47,564 nucleotides of DNA, taken from Clostridia bacterium (GTDB taxonomy: Bacteria; Bacillota; Clostridia; Christensenellales; Borkfalkiaceae). Made by a program: the position numbers and the translations under genes. The stretch lies in NCBI GenBank assembly GCA_900769545.1, contig CAAGGZ010000037.1, positions 1 to 47,564 on the forward strand, given 5' to 3'. Within the stretch, counting starts at the first letter, position 1. The number at the start of each line of letters is the position of its first letter. The notes under the pieces were generated by a model. The model searched no databases, was not told the DNA's origin, and saw nothing but the letters and a program-made list of their open reading frames with translations. This document shows positions 25,860-33,643 of this stretch, in pieces.

Positions 25860-27062
25860 ATGAAAATACTCGTTACGGGTGCGAAAGGATTCGTAGGAAA
25901 AAACCTTTGCGCCGCTTTGAAAAATATAAAAGACGGGAAAGATAAAACTCGTCCTGCTTTGTCGATTGAAGAAATTTTTGAATATGACATCGATTCGACT
26001 CTCGCAGAGTTGGATATATACTGCGAGCAAGCAGATTTCGTGTTCAATCTCGCAGGCGTAAACCGTCCGCAGACGCAAGAAGAGTTTATGCAAGGCAATT
26101 TTGGCTTTGCATCGACTTTGCTTGATGCGTTAAAGAAGTATAACAACCAATGTCCCGTTATGCTTTCTTCTTCCATTCAGGCGACGTTAATTGGGCGTTA
26201 TGCAGAAGGCGAATACGGTAAAAGCAAGAAAGCAGGGGAAGAGCTTTTCTTTGAATATGAGAGCAACGGAGGGGGGCAGGTATGCGTTTATCGTTTCCCG
26301 AACCTGTTTGGTAAATGGTGTAGACCCAACTATAACAGTGCCGTTGCTACGTTCTGCAATAATATTGCAAACGATTTGCCGATCACTGTCAATGATAGAG
26401 CAATCGAGCTGGAGCTCCTTTATATTGACGATTTGGTAACAGAAATGCTTGACCTATTGGAAGGCAAGGGACATCGTTGCGATTATGACGGTTTGGCTCC
26501 TGTTGCGAGTGAGACGGGCAGATATTATTTTGCGCCCATTACCCATAAAGTGACGCTTGGAGAGATTGTGGATTTGCTCCATTCTTTCCGCGCACAGAGT
26601 GAAACGCTTATCATTCCTGAGATTCCGAATAGCAGTTTTGCGAAGAAACTGTACTCGACGTATTTGAGCTACTTGCCCAAAGAAAAAGCGGCTTTTGACT
26701 TGAAAATGAACGTGGACGCACGCGGTAGCTTTACGGAGCTTTTGAAAACGGAAAAGTGCGGACAAGTTTCTATCAATATTTCAAAGCCTGGCATTACAAA
26801 AGGGCAACATTGGCATCACACAAAGTGGGAATTTTTCATTGTTGTGGCAGGAAAAGGTTTGATTCAGCAACGCAAAATCGGTTCGGATGAGGTGCTCAAT
26901 TTTGAGGTGAGCGGCGATAAAATCCAAGCGGTACATATGCTCCCTGGATATACGCATAACATTATCAATCTTTCGGATACGGAAAACTTGGTGACGGTTA
27001 TGTGGGCAAACGAACAATTTGACCCGAACCACCCCGACACGTATTTTGAAATTGTAGAGTAA
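25860..27062 (+). CDS. capF: Bifunctional reductase/epimerase CapF (WbjC) of the UDP-L-FucNAc pathway
   Basis: A protein of 400 residues with an SDR domain (KILVTGAKGFVGKNLC, FNLAGVNRPQTQEEF, MLSSSIQAT, GEYGKSKKAGEE) and a C-terminal cupin (about 280-400). The cupin has the metal-binding pattern GQHWHHTKWEFFIVV (about 316-330) and MLPGYTHNI (about 360). In the family the cupin epimerises C3 and the SDR domain reduces C4, giving UDP-6-deoxy-N-acetyl-L-talosamine. It sits 9 nt after capE and upstream of capG. A shorter paralogue without cupin is encoded at 24047. Confidence 0.93.
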   Translation: MKILVTGAKGFVGKNLCAALKNIKDGKDKTRPALSIEEIFEYDIDSTLAELDIYCEQADFVFNLAGVNRPQTQEEFMQGNFGFASTLLDALKKYNNQCPVMLSSSIQATLIGRYAEGEYGKSKKAGEELFFEYESNGGGQVCVYRFPNLFGKWCRPNYNSAVATFCNNIANDLPITVNDRAIELELLYIDDLVTEMLDLLEGKGHRCDYDGLAPVASETGRYYFAPITHKVTLGEIVDLLHSFRAQSETLIIPEIPNSSFAKKLYSTYLSYLPKEKAAFDLKMNVDARGSFTELLKTEKCGQVSINISKPGITKGQHWHHTKWEFFIVVAGKGLIQQRKIGSDEVLNFEVSGDKIQAVHMLPGYTHNIINLSDTENLVTVMWANEQFDPNHPDTYFEIVE

Positions 27063-27092
27063 ATGAGCATACCATGTATGAGGTAAATAACT

Positions 27093-28283
27093 ATGGAAAC
27101 GAAAATTAGATTGGATTATTCGGATGTAAAATTTAAAGATAACGGCAAATTAAAATTGCTTATTATTGTGGGTACTCGCCCTGAAATTATTCGTTTGGCG
27201 GCGGTTATCAACAAATGTCGTCAATATTTTGACTGTATTCTCGCGCACACGGGACAAAACTACGATTATAATCTCAACGGTGTATTCTTCAAGGACTTAA
27301 AGCTTGCCGATCCCGAAGTGTATATGGATGCGGTGGGTGACGATCTTGGCGCGACGGTGGGCAATATTATCAACTGTTCTTATAAATTGATGGCGGCTTG
27401 CAAGCCCGAGGCTCTCTTGATTTTGGGCGATACGAATAGCTGTTTGTCGGCTATTCCTGCAAAGCGTTTGCATATTCCTATTTTCCATATGGAAGCAGGG
27501 AACAGATGTAAGGACGAGTGTTTGCCTGAAGAAACCAATCGCCGTATTGTGGATATTATTTCCGATGTGAATTTGGCGTATTCTGAACACGCTCGTCGTT
27601 ATTTGGCGGATTGCGGTTTGCCGAAGGAAAGAACGTACGTAACGGGCTCTCCTATGGCAGAAGTTTTGCATAACAATCTTGCGGAAATTGCAGCAAGTGA
27701 TGTATTGGATCGTCTTGGTTTAGAGCCGAAAAAATACATTCTTTTGTCTGCGCACAGAGAAGAAAATATTGATACGGAAAAGAATTTTATTTCCTTGTTT
27801 ACCGCAATTAATAAATTGGCGGAAAAGTATGATATGCCGATTTTGTATTCTTGTCATCCCAGAAGTAAAAAACGGTTGGAAACGAGTGCCTTTAAGCTTG
27901 ACAAGCGTGTAATTCAAAATCAGCCTTTGGGGTTCCATGATTATAATAATCTGCAAATGAATGCGTTTGCAGTTGTATCGGATAGCGGAACGTTGCCCGA
28001 AGAAAGCTCTTTCTTTACGAGCATTGGTAAGCCTTTCCCTGCGGTTTGTATTCGTACTTCGACGGAACGTCCCGAGGCGTTGGATAAGGCATGTTTCATT
28101 CTTGCTGGCATTGACGAAAAGAGTCTTTTACAGTCGGTAGAAACGGCTGTGGATTTAACGAATGACGGTAATCACGGTATTCCCGTACCCGATTATGTAG
28201 AAGAAAATGTTTCCACGAAAGTTGTAAAGATTATTCAATCTTACACAGGCGTTGTCGATAAAATGGTTTGGAGAAAGTTCTAA
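27093..28283 (+). CDS. capG: UDP-N-acetylglucosamine 2-epimerase family enzyme CapG (WbjD), last step to UDP-L-FucNAc
   Basis: A protein of 396 residues. LLIIVGTRPEIIRLAAV (about 22-38), AHTGQNYDYNL (about 52-62), LGDTNSCLSAIPAKRL, HMEAGNRCKDECLPEETNR (about 131-149), LSAHREENID (about 218-227) and DSGTLPEESSFF are all conserved 2-epimerase motifs. In the CapE/F/G route this enzyme inverts C2 of UDP-6-deoxy-N-acetyl-L-talosamine to give UDP-L-FucNAc. The 'EMEAGNRC'-type variant (here HMEAGNRCKDEC) and the neighbours favour WbjD over a WecB-type epimerase. Confidence 0.92.
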   Translation: METKIRLDYSDVKFKDNGKLKLLIIVGTRPEIIRLAAVINKCRQYFDCILAHTGQNYDYNLNGVFFKDLKLADPEVYMDAVGDDLGATVGNIINCSYKLMAACKPEALLILGDTNSCLSAIPAKRLHIPIFHMEAGNRCKDECLPEETNRRIVDIISDVNLAYSEHARRYLADCGLPKERTYVTGSPMAEVLHNNLAEIAASDVLDRLGLEPKKYILLSAHREENIDTEKNFISLFTAINKLAEKYDMPILYSCHPRSKKRLETSAFKLDKRVIQNQPLGFHDYNNLQMNAFAVVSDSGTLPEESSFFTSIGKPFPAVCIRTSTERPEALDKACFILAGIDEKSLLQSVETAVDLTNDGNHGIPVPDYVEENVSTKVVKIIQSYTGVVDKMVWRKF

Positions 28284-28284
28284 C

Positions 28285-29394
28285 ATGGAAAAAGTTCAAA
28301 AAGAAAAATGTTTTTTATGTTCAACGAAAAATTCATCAGATGAACGTATAGTTTCTTTTGACGTTATAAGAATTTTTGCTATTTTTGCTGTTATAATGAT
28401 TCATATTGCAGCGCCTTTGATTAATCTGGGGGGGGGGGCGTTTATATTAGCAAATATTTTTGATAGTTTATCACGAGTTGGCGTGCCGCTATTTGTAATG
28501 TTATCAGGCGCATTAATGTTAAATGAGGAAAAGAGCCTGTCAACAAAATATTTTTTAAAACGGGCACTTCGTCTATTTGTGTTACTATATATTTGGTCAT
28601 CTTTTTATGTGGCAATTTACCAAATTTTGCTACCACTGTTGTTGGGACAAACTATTTCTGTGAAAACAATAATTTCTAATTTAATTTTGGCACAGGGCGG
28701 GGAGCATTTTTGGTATTTATTTATGTTGATTGGTCTTTATTTAATTTCGCCAATTTTACGTTTATTTGTAGTAAAGGCAAATAAACAAATGGTCTCCTAT
28801 ATTATTTTACTATCATTAATTTTTCAATTTACTCCAGCAATTGTTGATTTTATTTTAAGTAAAGCTATAGGTGTAGAGTGGGACATAATTCAAAAATATA
28901 CAGATAGTTTTTATTTAAATTTTGTGGGAGGGTTTCTTGCCTATTATTTAATTGGATGGTATTGTACGACTATACAATTTCGTAAAGCGTCAATAAGATT
29001 GATTTATGTTTTGGGCGTTTTTGCATTGATAGCAACAATTTTAGTGATATGCTTTTTTGGAAAAAATAACAGTGCGGTTTGGCAATTATTTTATTCTAAT
29101 TTAAGCATTAATATATTTATCTATGCCCTTGCAGTTTTTGTTTTTATTTTCAATACTGTAGGTAAAATACATATATCGCAAAAATGGATAAATTTTTTGA
29201 AATATATTTCGACATTAACTTTCGGTGTCTATTTGATTCATTTATTAGTAATTACATTGTTTGGGATAATCTTTCAAATTGCAAACCCATATCTTCATAT
29301 TACGGTTAGTTGGATATTCGTAACAGTGATTAGTTTTTTAATATCATTTTTAATTTATAAAATTCCCATATTAAAAAAATTAATAAAAGGTTAG
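28285..29394 (+). CDS. Membrane acyltransferase (acyltransferase 3 family), phase-variable by a poly-G tract
   Basis: A protein of 369 residues with about ten membrane helices. The start at 28285 follows the capG stop by 1 nt. Acyltransferase 3 features: SFDVIRIFAIFAVIMIHIAAP with the likely catalytic His (about 29-46), SRVGVPLFVMLSGALML (about 63-79), KRALRLFVLL, and a late TFGVYLIHLLVI. It probably O-acetylates a sugar of the polymer. Eleven consecutive G (28428-28438) encode part of L48-G49-G50-G51-A52; the frame is open with eleven. The tract lies at a different place in the protein from that in the first acyltransferase, so the two tracts are not simply a copy of one gene. Confidence 0.88.
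   Translation: MEKVQKEKCFLCSTKNSSDERIVSFDVIRIFAIFAVIMIHIAAPLINLGGGAFILANIFDSLSRVGVPLFVMLSGALMLNEEKSLSTKYFLKRALRLFVLLYIWSSFYVAIYQILLPLLLGQTISVKTIISNLILAQGGEHFWYLFMLIGLYLISPILRLFVVKANKQMVSYIILLSLIFQFTPAIVDFILSKAIGVEWDIIQKYTDSFYLNFVGGFLAYYLIGWYCTTIQFRKASIRLIYVLGVFALIATILVICFFGKNNSAVWQLFYSNLSINIFIYALAVFVFIFNTVGKIHISQKWINFLKYISTLTFGVYLIHLLVITLFGIIFQIANPYLHITVSWIFVTVISFLISFLIYKIPILKKLIKG
28428..28438 (+). repeat. Homopolymer G11 tract inside coding sequence
   Basis: Eleven G in a row near the 5' end of the second acyltransferase gene, in frame here. Loss or gain of one G would shift the frame after codon 51 and truncate the protein early. It is the longest G run I noticed in the window. Confidence 0.9.
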
Positions 29395-29425
29395 TTTAAA
29401 AAATTGATTTAATGAGGGCAGGTAC

Positions 29426-30604
29426 GTGACGAATACGGAAAAATTCTTTGTTGAGTGTGTAAAAAGAGGAATAAAAGACGAAAAAATTGACGTTATTCCC
29501 GACGAGCTTGACTATAAACAATTTTATAATCTTTGCGCGTCGCATTCAATGAGCGTCGTCGTATTCAAAGCGCTTGAAAAGGTGAAGGACAAGCTCCTTC
29601 CACAGTTTTTGACTGCCTTGCAACGTTCGGTGCATCGCCATGTGATGTTGGACGTGCAAAGTGAGTATGATATTAACACGGTATTGACGGCGTTTGAAGA
29701 AAAAGGTATTAAGTATATGCCGCTCAAAGGATATCACTTAAAAAAACTGTATCCTTCGACGGATATGCGGTATGCGTCTGATTGTGACGTGCTTATTGAT
29801 GTCGATCAGTTAAAAGAAGTTCGCAAGCTCGTTGGGGAACTTGGTCTTGAAACTAAGCGCCATGACGAACATCACGATATTGTTTATTATCCTGAAACGA
29901 AAACCATTTTTGAACTCCATAAAACGATTTTTGTTGGTCCGCTCGAACAGTATTTTGGCGCTGAAAGCAAAGGTTTTGAACGGGCTCATTTAAGAGAAGG
30001 ATATCAATATTTTTACGAAATGGATCGTGAAATTTTCTATATTTCCATTTTGGCACATTCTGCCTATCATTTTGCAGAGGGTGCAGGCGTTGGTATTCGC
30101 CATTTGACAGATATATATTTGTATAGAAAAGCGTACGAGCTAAACGAAGAGTACTTGAATACGGAGCTTGAAAAATGTGGATTGTTGCAATTTAAGGAGC
30201 GATTCGAAAAAGTAGTAGCATATTTTTTTGAGGATATGGAAGCGGACGAGTTTACTTTGAAATTGGCAAAACACATTTTAGAATCGTCCTTACTTGCAAA
30301 TGAAGGAAAAAAATCGGCGTCGGATGTGGCTGCACAATCAGGTCAAGAAGACGATGAAAAAAAAGCAAAGAAACGTTCGTTTTGGCGCGCACTGTTCCCA
30401 ATAAAAGAACAGATGAAGTTTTCTTATCCCGTTTTGAAAAAACATGGATCGCTGTTGCCGATATTCTATTTCGTAAGATGGTTTCACGTGTTGTTTACTC
30501 GTCCGAAAAATATTGCGAAATTAAAAAGGATGAGCAATATTGAAACGGAAGAGTTGGCTTATATGAAAGAAATTCGCGGTGGGCTGGGCATCAATCATTT
30601 ATAA
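29426..30604 (+). CDS. Nucleotidyltransferase-fold protein of polysaccharide clusters (GTG start)
   Basis: A protein of 392 residues. A GTG at 29426 behind GAGGGCAGG is used as start; the previous gene ends 31 nt before. It resembles the NTP_transf_5 family ('uncharacterised nucleotidyltransferase') found in many capsule clusters: FEEKGIKYMPLKGYHLKKLYP in part (about 90-110), the metal-binding pair in MRYASDCDVLIDVDQL (about 113-128), and ILAHSAYHF (about 210). A charged linker rich in Lys, Asp and Glu (about 290-320) precedes a basic C-terminus. The biochemical role of the family is not settled; transfer of a phospho-linked group to the polymer is one possibility. Confidence 0.8.
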   Translation: MTNTEKFFVECVKRGIKDEKIDVIPDELDYKQFYNLCASHSMSVVVFKALEKVKDKLLPQFLTALQRSVHRHVMLDVQSEYDINTVLTAFEEKGIKYMPLKGYHLKKLYPSTDMRYASDCDVLIDVDQLKEVRKLVGELGLETKRHDEHHDIVYYPETKTIFELHKTIFVGPLEQYFGAESKGFERAHLREGYQYFYEMDREIFYISILAHSAYHFAEGAGVGIRHLTDIYLYRKAYELNEEYLNTELEKCGLLQFKERFEKVVAYFFEDMEADEFTLKLAKHILESSLLANEGKKSASDVAAQSGQEDDEKKAKKRSFWRALFPIKEQMKFSYPVLKKHGSLLPIFYFVRWFHVLFTRPKNIAKLKRMSNIETEELAYMKEIRGGLGINHL

Positions 30605-30641
30605 AGAGAAAAGAAAACTTTAAAGCAAAATAGAAAAACAT

Positions 30642-32030
30642 ATGCAAAACACTGTATTAGAAAGGAAAAAACGAGGGATATTGGATGTTTTAAAGGTCGC
30701 GTTGCAATGGCTTCGGACCTTTTTAAACAGCTATTTTTTCTATGCTTTTGAGTTTTTGTTGGCGGTATTTTTTGTATATTTTCGCATAGAGGTGGAAGGG
30801 GTGCTCGTATTCGTTGCGTTGCTGTCGTTTATTCTATTGGTATGCGATGACATAATGCCGACAACGCTCCCGTTTTTGTTAGTGTGTACGTTAGCAACAA
30901 ATTGCTATAATTCTTTTAATACTTTTATTGTATATGCTATTTACGCGCCCATTGTTTTAGCGTGTGTGTTATTTCATTTTGTTGTTTATAAAAAATCGTA
31001 TTCGATTGGTTTTAGTTTTAAAGGGATATTTGCAGTTAGTCTTGCGCTACTTCTAGGTGGCTTTGGCGGATATTCTTTGATGGAATATGCGAAGGGAGCG
31101 TACTATGTATTGGGGCTTGGTGCGGGTATGATGATTGCTTATGCTTTAATGAAATCAGAGTTTTCCATTAAGCGTGATTATGATATGAAAGAACGCTTTT
31201 CGATAATTATGATTTTAACAGCGTTATTTTGCATTATTGTAATGTTATTTGGGAAATATTATCGTGGAAAATATGGGGCTTTCTATTTAGGCGTTTATCG
31301 TCCTGCATTTTCCTCGAACAATATTGCAACTTTATTGATGTTTGCAATGCCCTTCCCGTTATATTTGGCAAAAAAGCATTCCACATGGGCGATTTTTACC
31401 CCTATTATTTTAGGCATACTCTTTTATACGGGCTCTCGTGGCGGTGTTTTGATGGGTTGCTTAGAATTTGCGGCTTGTGTTGTTTATTGGATATTTACAG
31501 GTAATAAAAAAATACGCGGAGCGATTGTGCTTGCGGGGATTTTGATTGGTGTCGTTGCGTTGGTTATTCAATGGCAATCTGTCTGTGAGAAAATCTATGT
31601 TTTTACAAAGTTGGAAGCCCTTAAAAAGGAAGAAAGGTATGTTATGCTCTTTGAAGCAATAGAGAACTTTAAAAAACGTCCATTGCTTGGCACAGGGCTT
31701 TTAGATGACAGCATCGCTTACGGAAAGCATAACGTTAAAGGTACAATGACGTGGTATCATATGATGATTCCGCAGATTATCGGTAGTATGGGCTTGGTCG
31801 GCGTTGTGGCGTACGCTTATCAATTCTGGGGCAGAGTCAAGCTTATTTTCACCAAGAAAAATGCTTGGTCGCTTTGTTTGGGGATTTCCTATTTAGGAAT
31901 TTTGCTTATGAGCCAAGTTAACCCTGGTGAATTTTGTCCTATTCCGTTTGAGCTGTTAACTGTCCTACTCTTCATTTTTCAAGAGGAGCGCTTTGTGAAA
32001 AAGCCACTTTGGGAGCGAACAGTAAAATAA
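30642..32030 (+). CDS. O-antigen ligase/Wzy family membrane protein
   Basis: A protein of 462 residues with about 12 membrane helices and the O-antigen ligase family signature in its second half: YRPAFSSNNIATLLMFAMPF (about 222-241), FYTGSRGGVLMGCLEF (about 264-279), a long extracellular loop with KRPLLGTGLLDDSI (about 345-358), and WYHMMIPQIIGSMGLVG. In Gram-positive clusters such proteins act as polymerase or as ligase that attaches the polymer to its final acceptor. An EpsG-type polymerase is already encoded at 15841, so a ligase or second-polymerase role is possible. It is the last gene before the operon terminator; its ribosome site is weak. Confidence 0.85.
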   Translation: MQNTVLERKKRGILDVLKVALQWLRTFLNSYFFYAFEFLLAVFFVYFRIEVEGVLVFVALLSFILLVCDDIMPTTLPFLLVCTLATNCYNSFNTFIVYAIYAPIVLACVLFHFVVYKKSYSIGFSFKGIFAVSLALLLGGFGGYSLMEYAKGAYYVLGLGAGMMIAYALMKSEFSIKRDYDMKERFSIIMILTALFCIIVMLFGKYYRGKYGAFYLGVYRPAFSSNNIATLLMFAMPFPLYLAKKHSTWAIFTPIILGILFYTGSRGGVLMGCLEFAACVVYWIFTGNKKIRGAIVLAGILIGVVALVIQWQSVCEKIYVFTKLEALKKEERYVMLFEAIENFKKRPLLGTGLLDDSIAYGKHNVKGTMTWYHMMIPQIIGSMGLVGVVAYAYQFWGRVKLIFTKKNAWSLCLGISYLGILLMSQVNPGEFCPIPFELLTVLLFIFQEERFVKKPLWERTVK

Positions 32031-32065
32031 TTCCCCAAATAGTAATTTGAATAGTGACAAAAATA

Positions 32066-32109
32066 AACCGTCGAGATAGGGAAAATTCCTTGCTTGGCGG
32101 TTGTTTTTT
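32066..32109 (+). terminator. Intrinsic terminator of the polysaccharide operon
   Basis: AACCGTC pairs with GGCGGTT, and the stem is continued by GGGAA/TTCC pairs, followed by TTGTTTTTT. It lies 36 nt after the stop of the last operon gene. Confidence 0.8.
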
Positions 32110-32131
32110 ATGTGAAAATTATCTATTTTGA

Positions 32132-32180
32132 TGGTCTGTTAATCCGTGTGTCGTCAGTTCGAGCCTGACAGGGACAGCCA
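32132..32180 (+). pseudogene. 3' half of tRNA-Asn(GTT) with CCA: island attachment-site footprint
   Basis: From the anticodon loop CTGTTAA (32136-32142, anticodon GTT 32138-32140) the sequence follows tRNA-Asn exactly in layout: 3' anticodon stem TCCGT, variable region GTGTC, T-arm GTCAG-TTCGAGC-CTGAC (perfect 5-bp stem), acceptor strand AGGGACA, discriminator G and encoded CCA (32178-32180). Upstream there is no D-arm and no TGTCCCT acceptor strand, and the 5' anticodon stem is already degenerate (ATGGT). A genuine terminator follows. Established knowledge: tyrosine integrases often recombine in the anticodon loop and leave a duplicated tRNA 3' half at one end of the island. Inference: this is that end, with the island on its left. 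Confidence 0.8.
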
Positions 32181-32187
32181 TATGAAG

Positions 32188-32240
32188 AACCTATTGAAAT
32201 CTGAACCTTTATGGTAAGACATTTCAATAGGTTTTTCTTT
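32188..32240 (+). terminator. Terminator downstream of the tRNA-Asn fragment
   Basis: Perfect 13-bp stem AACCTATTGAAAT (32188-32200) with ATTTCAATAGGTT (32221-32233), then a T-rich run. It lies 7 nt past the CCA end, as expected for the native terminator of a tRNA transcription unit. Confidence 0.88.
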
Positions 32241-32369
32241 TATCCCTTTATTTGTAAGGGTTTCAGCATTATTGAATTTGATTTTGGATGGGACACGTAT
32301 TTCCGAAAAAGTGAAATTTTGAGATCAAAAAAATAAAATTCTTCATTTTTGAACTCTTGTAATAGGACA

Positions 32370-33488
32370 TCAAGTGCTATTTTTGCTGTAATATTCAGCT
32401 TCTTTGGCATCGGGTGTCCTATAATTATTGTTCGAATGCGGGCGTTGGCTGTTGTAGAAGACCATATAGTCGTCAACAGCTTTTTTGAATTCTTTATCCG
32501 ATCGATACTTGGTGCGATAGAGTTCTTCTCTCTTAAGACTTGAGAAAAAAGACTCTACAACGGAATTATCGTACGGGGTATAAGCACGAGAAAACGATTG
32601 GGTGGTCTTTAGGGATTTTAGGTAATTGCAAAAGGTTTTTGAGCGATAATTACCACCACGATCAGAGTGAAAAATAACTGCACTCTTTGGCTGTCTTGTT
32701 TCATAAGCATCTTTAAAAGTATTTTTCACCAATTGTGTGCTGTTGTTTAAGGCGATTCGGTAAGCTATAACTTTTCGGGAGTATAGGTCGAGAATAACAC
32801 AAATGTAATACGAATTATATGGTGTTCGAAAATATGTGACATCGCTCACCCATACTTCATAGGGGCGTGTGGTTTGAAATTGCTGATTAACTTTGTTCTT
32901 TGCCTTTACTTCTTTTTTATATATAGCTTTCGCACGGTGGCGAATGCTTTGTAAACCCATATCATGCATGAGAAAAGAAACGGTTTCTTCGCTTGTCCGA
33001 TAACCTTTCTGTTTTAGAATCGCTGTGATTTTACCTGCGCCGAAGATTTGCCTATTTTCCTCATAAATTTTTAAAATTTCCTCACGCAGAATCTCTCGGC
33101 GTTTAGCATACCAAGTGTTGTCTTTTTTATTACGAAAAATATGGTTGTAAAAAGTTCCTCGGTCAACCTGCATAGCTTCACACAACCAATGAACGTTATA
33201 TTTCCCATATAGCGGCGCCATAGCATTTAGTTTTTCTTTTAATGGTGCGTTGATCGAAATTCTAAGTTCACGAATAATAGCCAACATGGTTTGCAACTTT
33301 TCCACCTTGCGTTCAAGTTCTTTAATTTCTTTGTCCTTTATGTTTGGATGAATTGAATTCTTTGATTCATTTAACCATCGATAAATAGTAGAGCGTGGAA
33401 TTCCGGTTTCGTTTGAAATACTAATGACACTTTCTTTGCTTTTGTATCTTGCAATTGTTTGGGATTTAATTTCTTTTGGATATTGCAT
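32370..33488 (-). CDS. IS3-family transposase, single reading frame
   Basis: A protein of 372 residues; the ATG at 33488 was chosen because AGGAGG lies 10 nt upstream, whereas the TTG at 33497 is too close to it. It has an N-terminal HTH (AISISNETG-like helices; GIPRSTIYRWLNES, about 32-45), a coiled coil, an IS3 OrfB-type domain (GAGKITAILKQKGYRTSEETV in part), and an rve integrase core with the DDE triad: Asp in WVSDVTYF, Asp in FHSDRGGNY, and Glu in DNSVVESFFSSLKRE. OrfA and OrfB regions are in one frame without the usual programmed frameshift. I could not fix terminal inverted repeats or a target duplication; the element is probably about 1.2-1.3 kb between the tRNA terminator and the next operon. 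Confidence 0.92.
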   Translation of the reverse strand: MQYPKEIKSQTIARYKSKESVISISNETGIPRSTIYRWLNESKNSIHPNIKDKEIKELERKVEKLQTMLAIIRELRISINAPLKEKLNAMAPLYGKYNVHWLCEAMQVDRGTFYNHIFRNKKDNTWYAKRREILREEILKIYEENRQIFGAGKITAILKQKGYRTSEETVSFLMHDMGLQSIRHRAKAIYKKEVKAKNKVNQQFQTTRPYEVWVSDVTYFRTPYNSYYICVILDLYSRKVIAYRIALNNSTQLVKNTFKDAYETRQPKSAVIFHSDRGGNYRSKTFCNYLKSLKTTQSFSRAYTPYDNSVVESFFSSLKREELYRTKYRSDKEFKKAVDDYMVFYNSQRPHSNNNYRTPDAKEAEYYSKNST

Positions 33489-33572
33489 ATTGACCAATCC
33501 TCCTAATGAATAAATAATACTTAAATTATATCATTTAGTCAGAATTGTGAACAGTAGAAAGCATTAATAGGG

Positions 33573-33601
33573 TTGAGTTTTTTTGAGAGATGTGATATAA
33601 T
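33573..33601 (+). promoter_or_regulatory. Promoter of the candidate defence operon
   Basis: -35 TTGAGT (33573-33578), a 17-nt spacer, and a perfect -10 TATAAT (33596-33601). It lies 43 nt before the start codon, between the IS element and the ATPase gene. Confidence 0.8.
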
Positions 33602-33643
33602 TAATTTACAGTTATTTTTGCTCATTTAAGGGGGGAGATATGT

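Noticed and set aside
32111..32180. Complete tRNA-Asn gene
   Set aside because: No D-arm and no 5' acceptor strand complementary to AGGGACA is found upstream; the preceding sequence is the operon terminator and AT-rich DNA.
32285..33555. Precise ends of the IS3-family element
   Set aside because: TG...CA-like ends can be proposed near 32289 and 33553, but the two do not pair well and I see no matching target duplication, so no boundaries are claimed.
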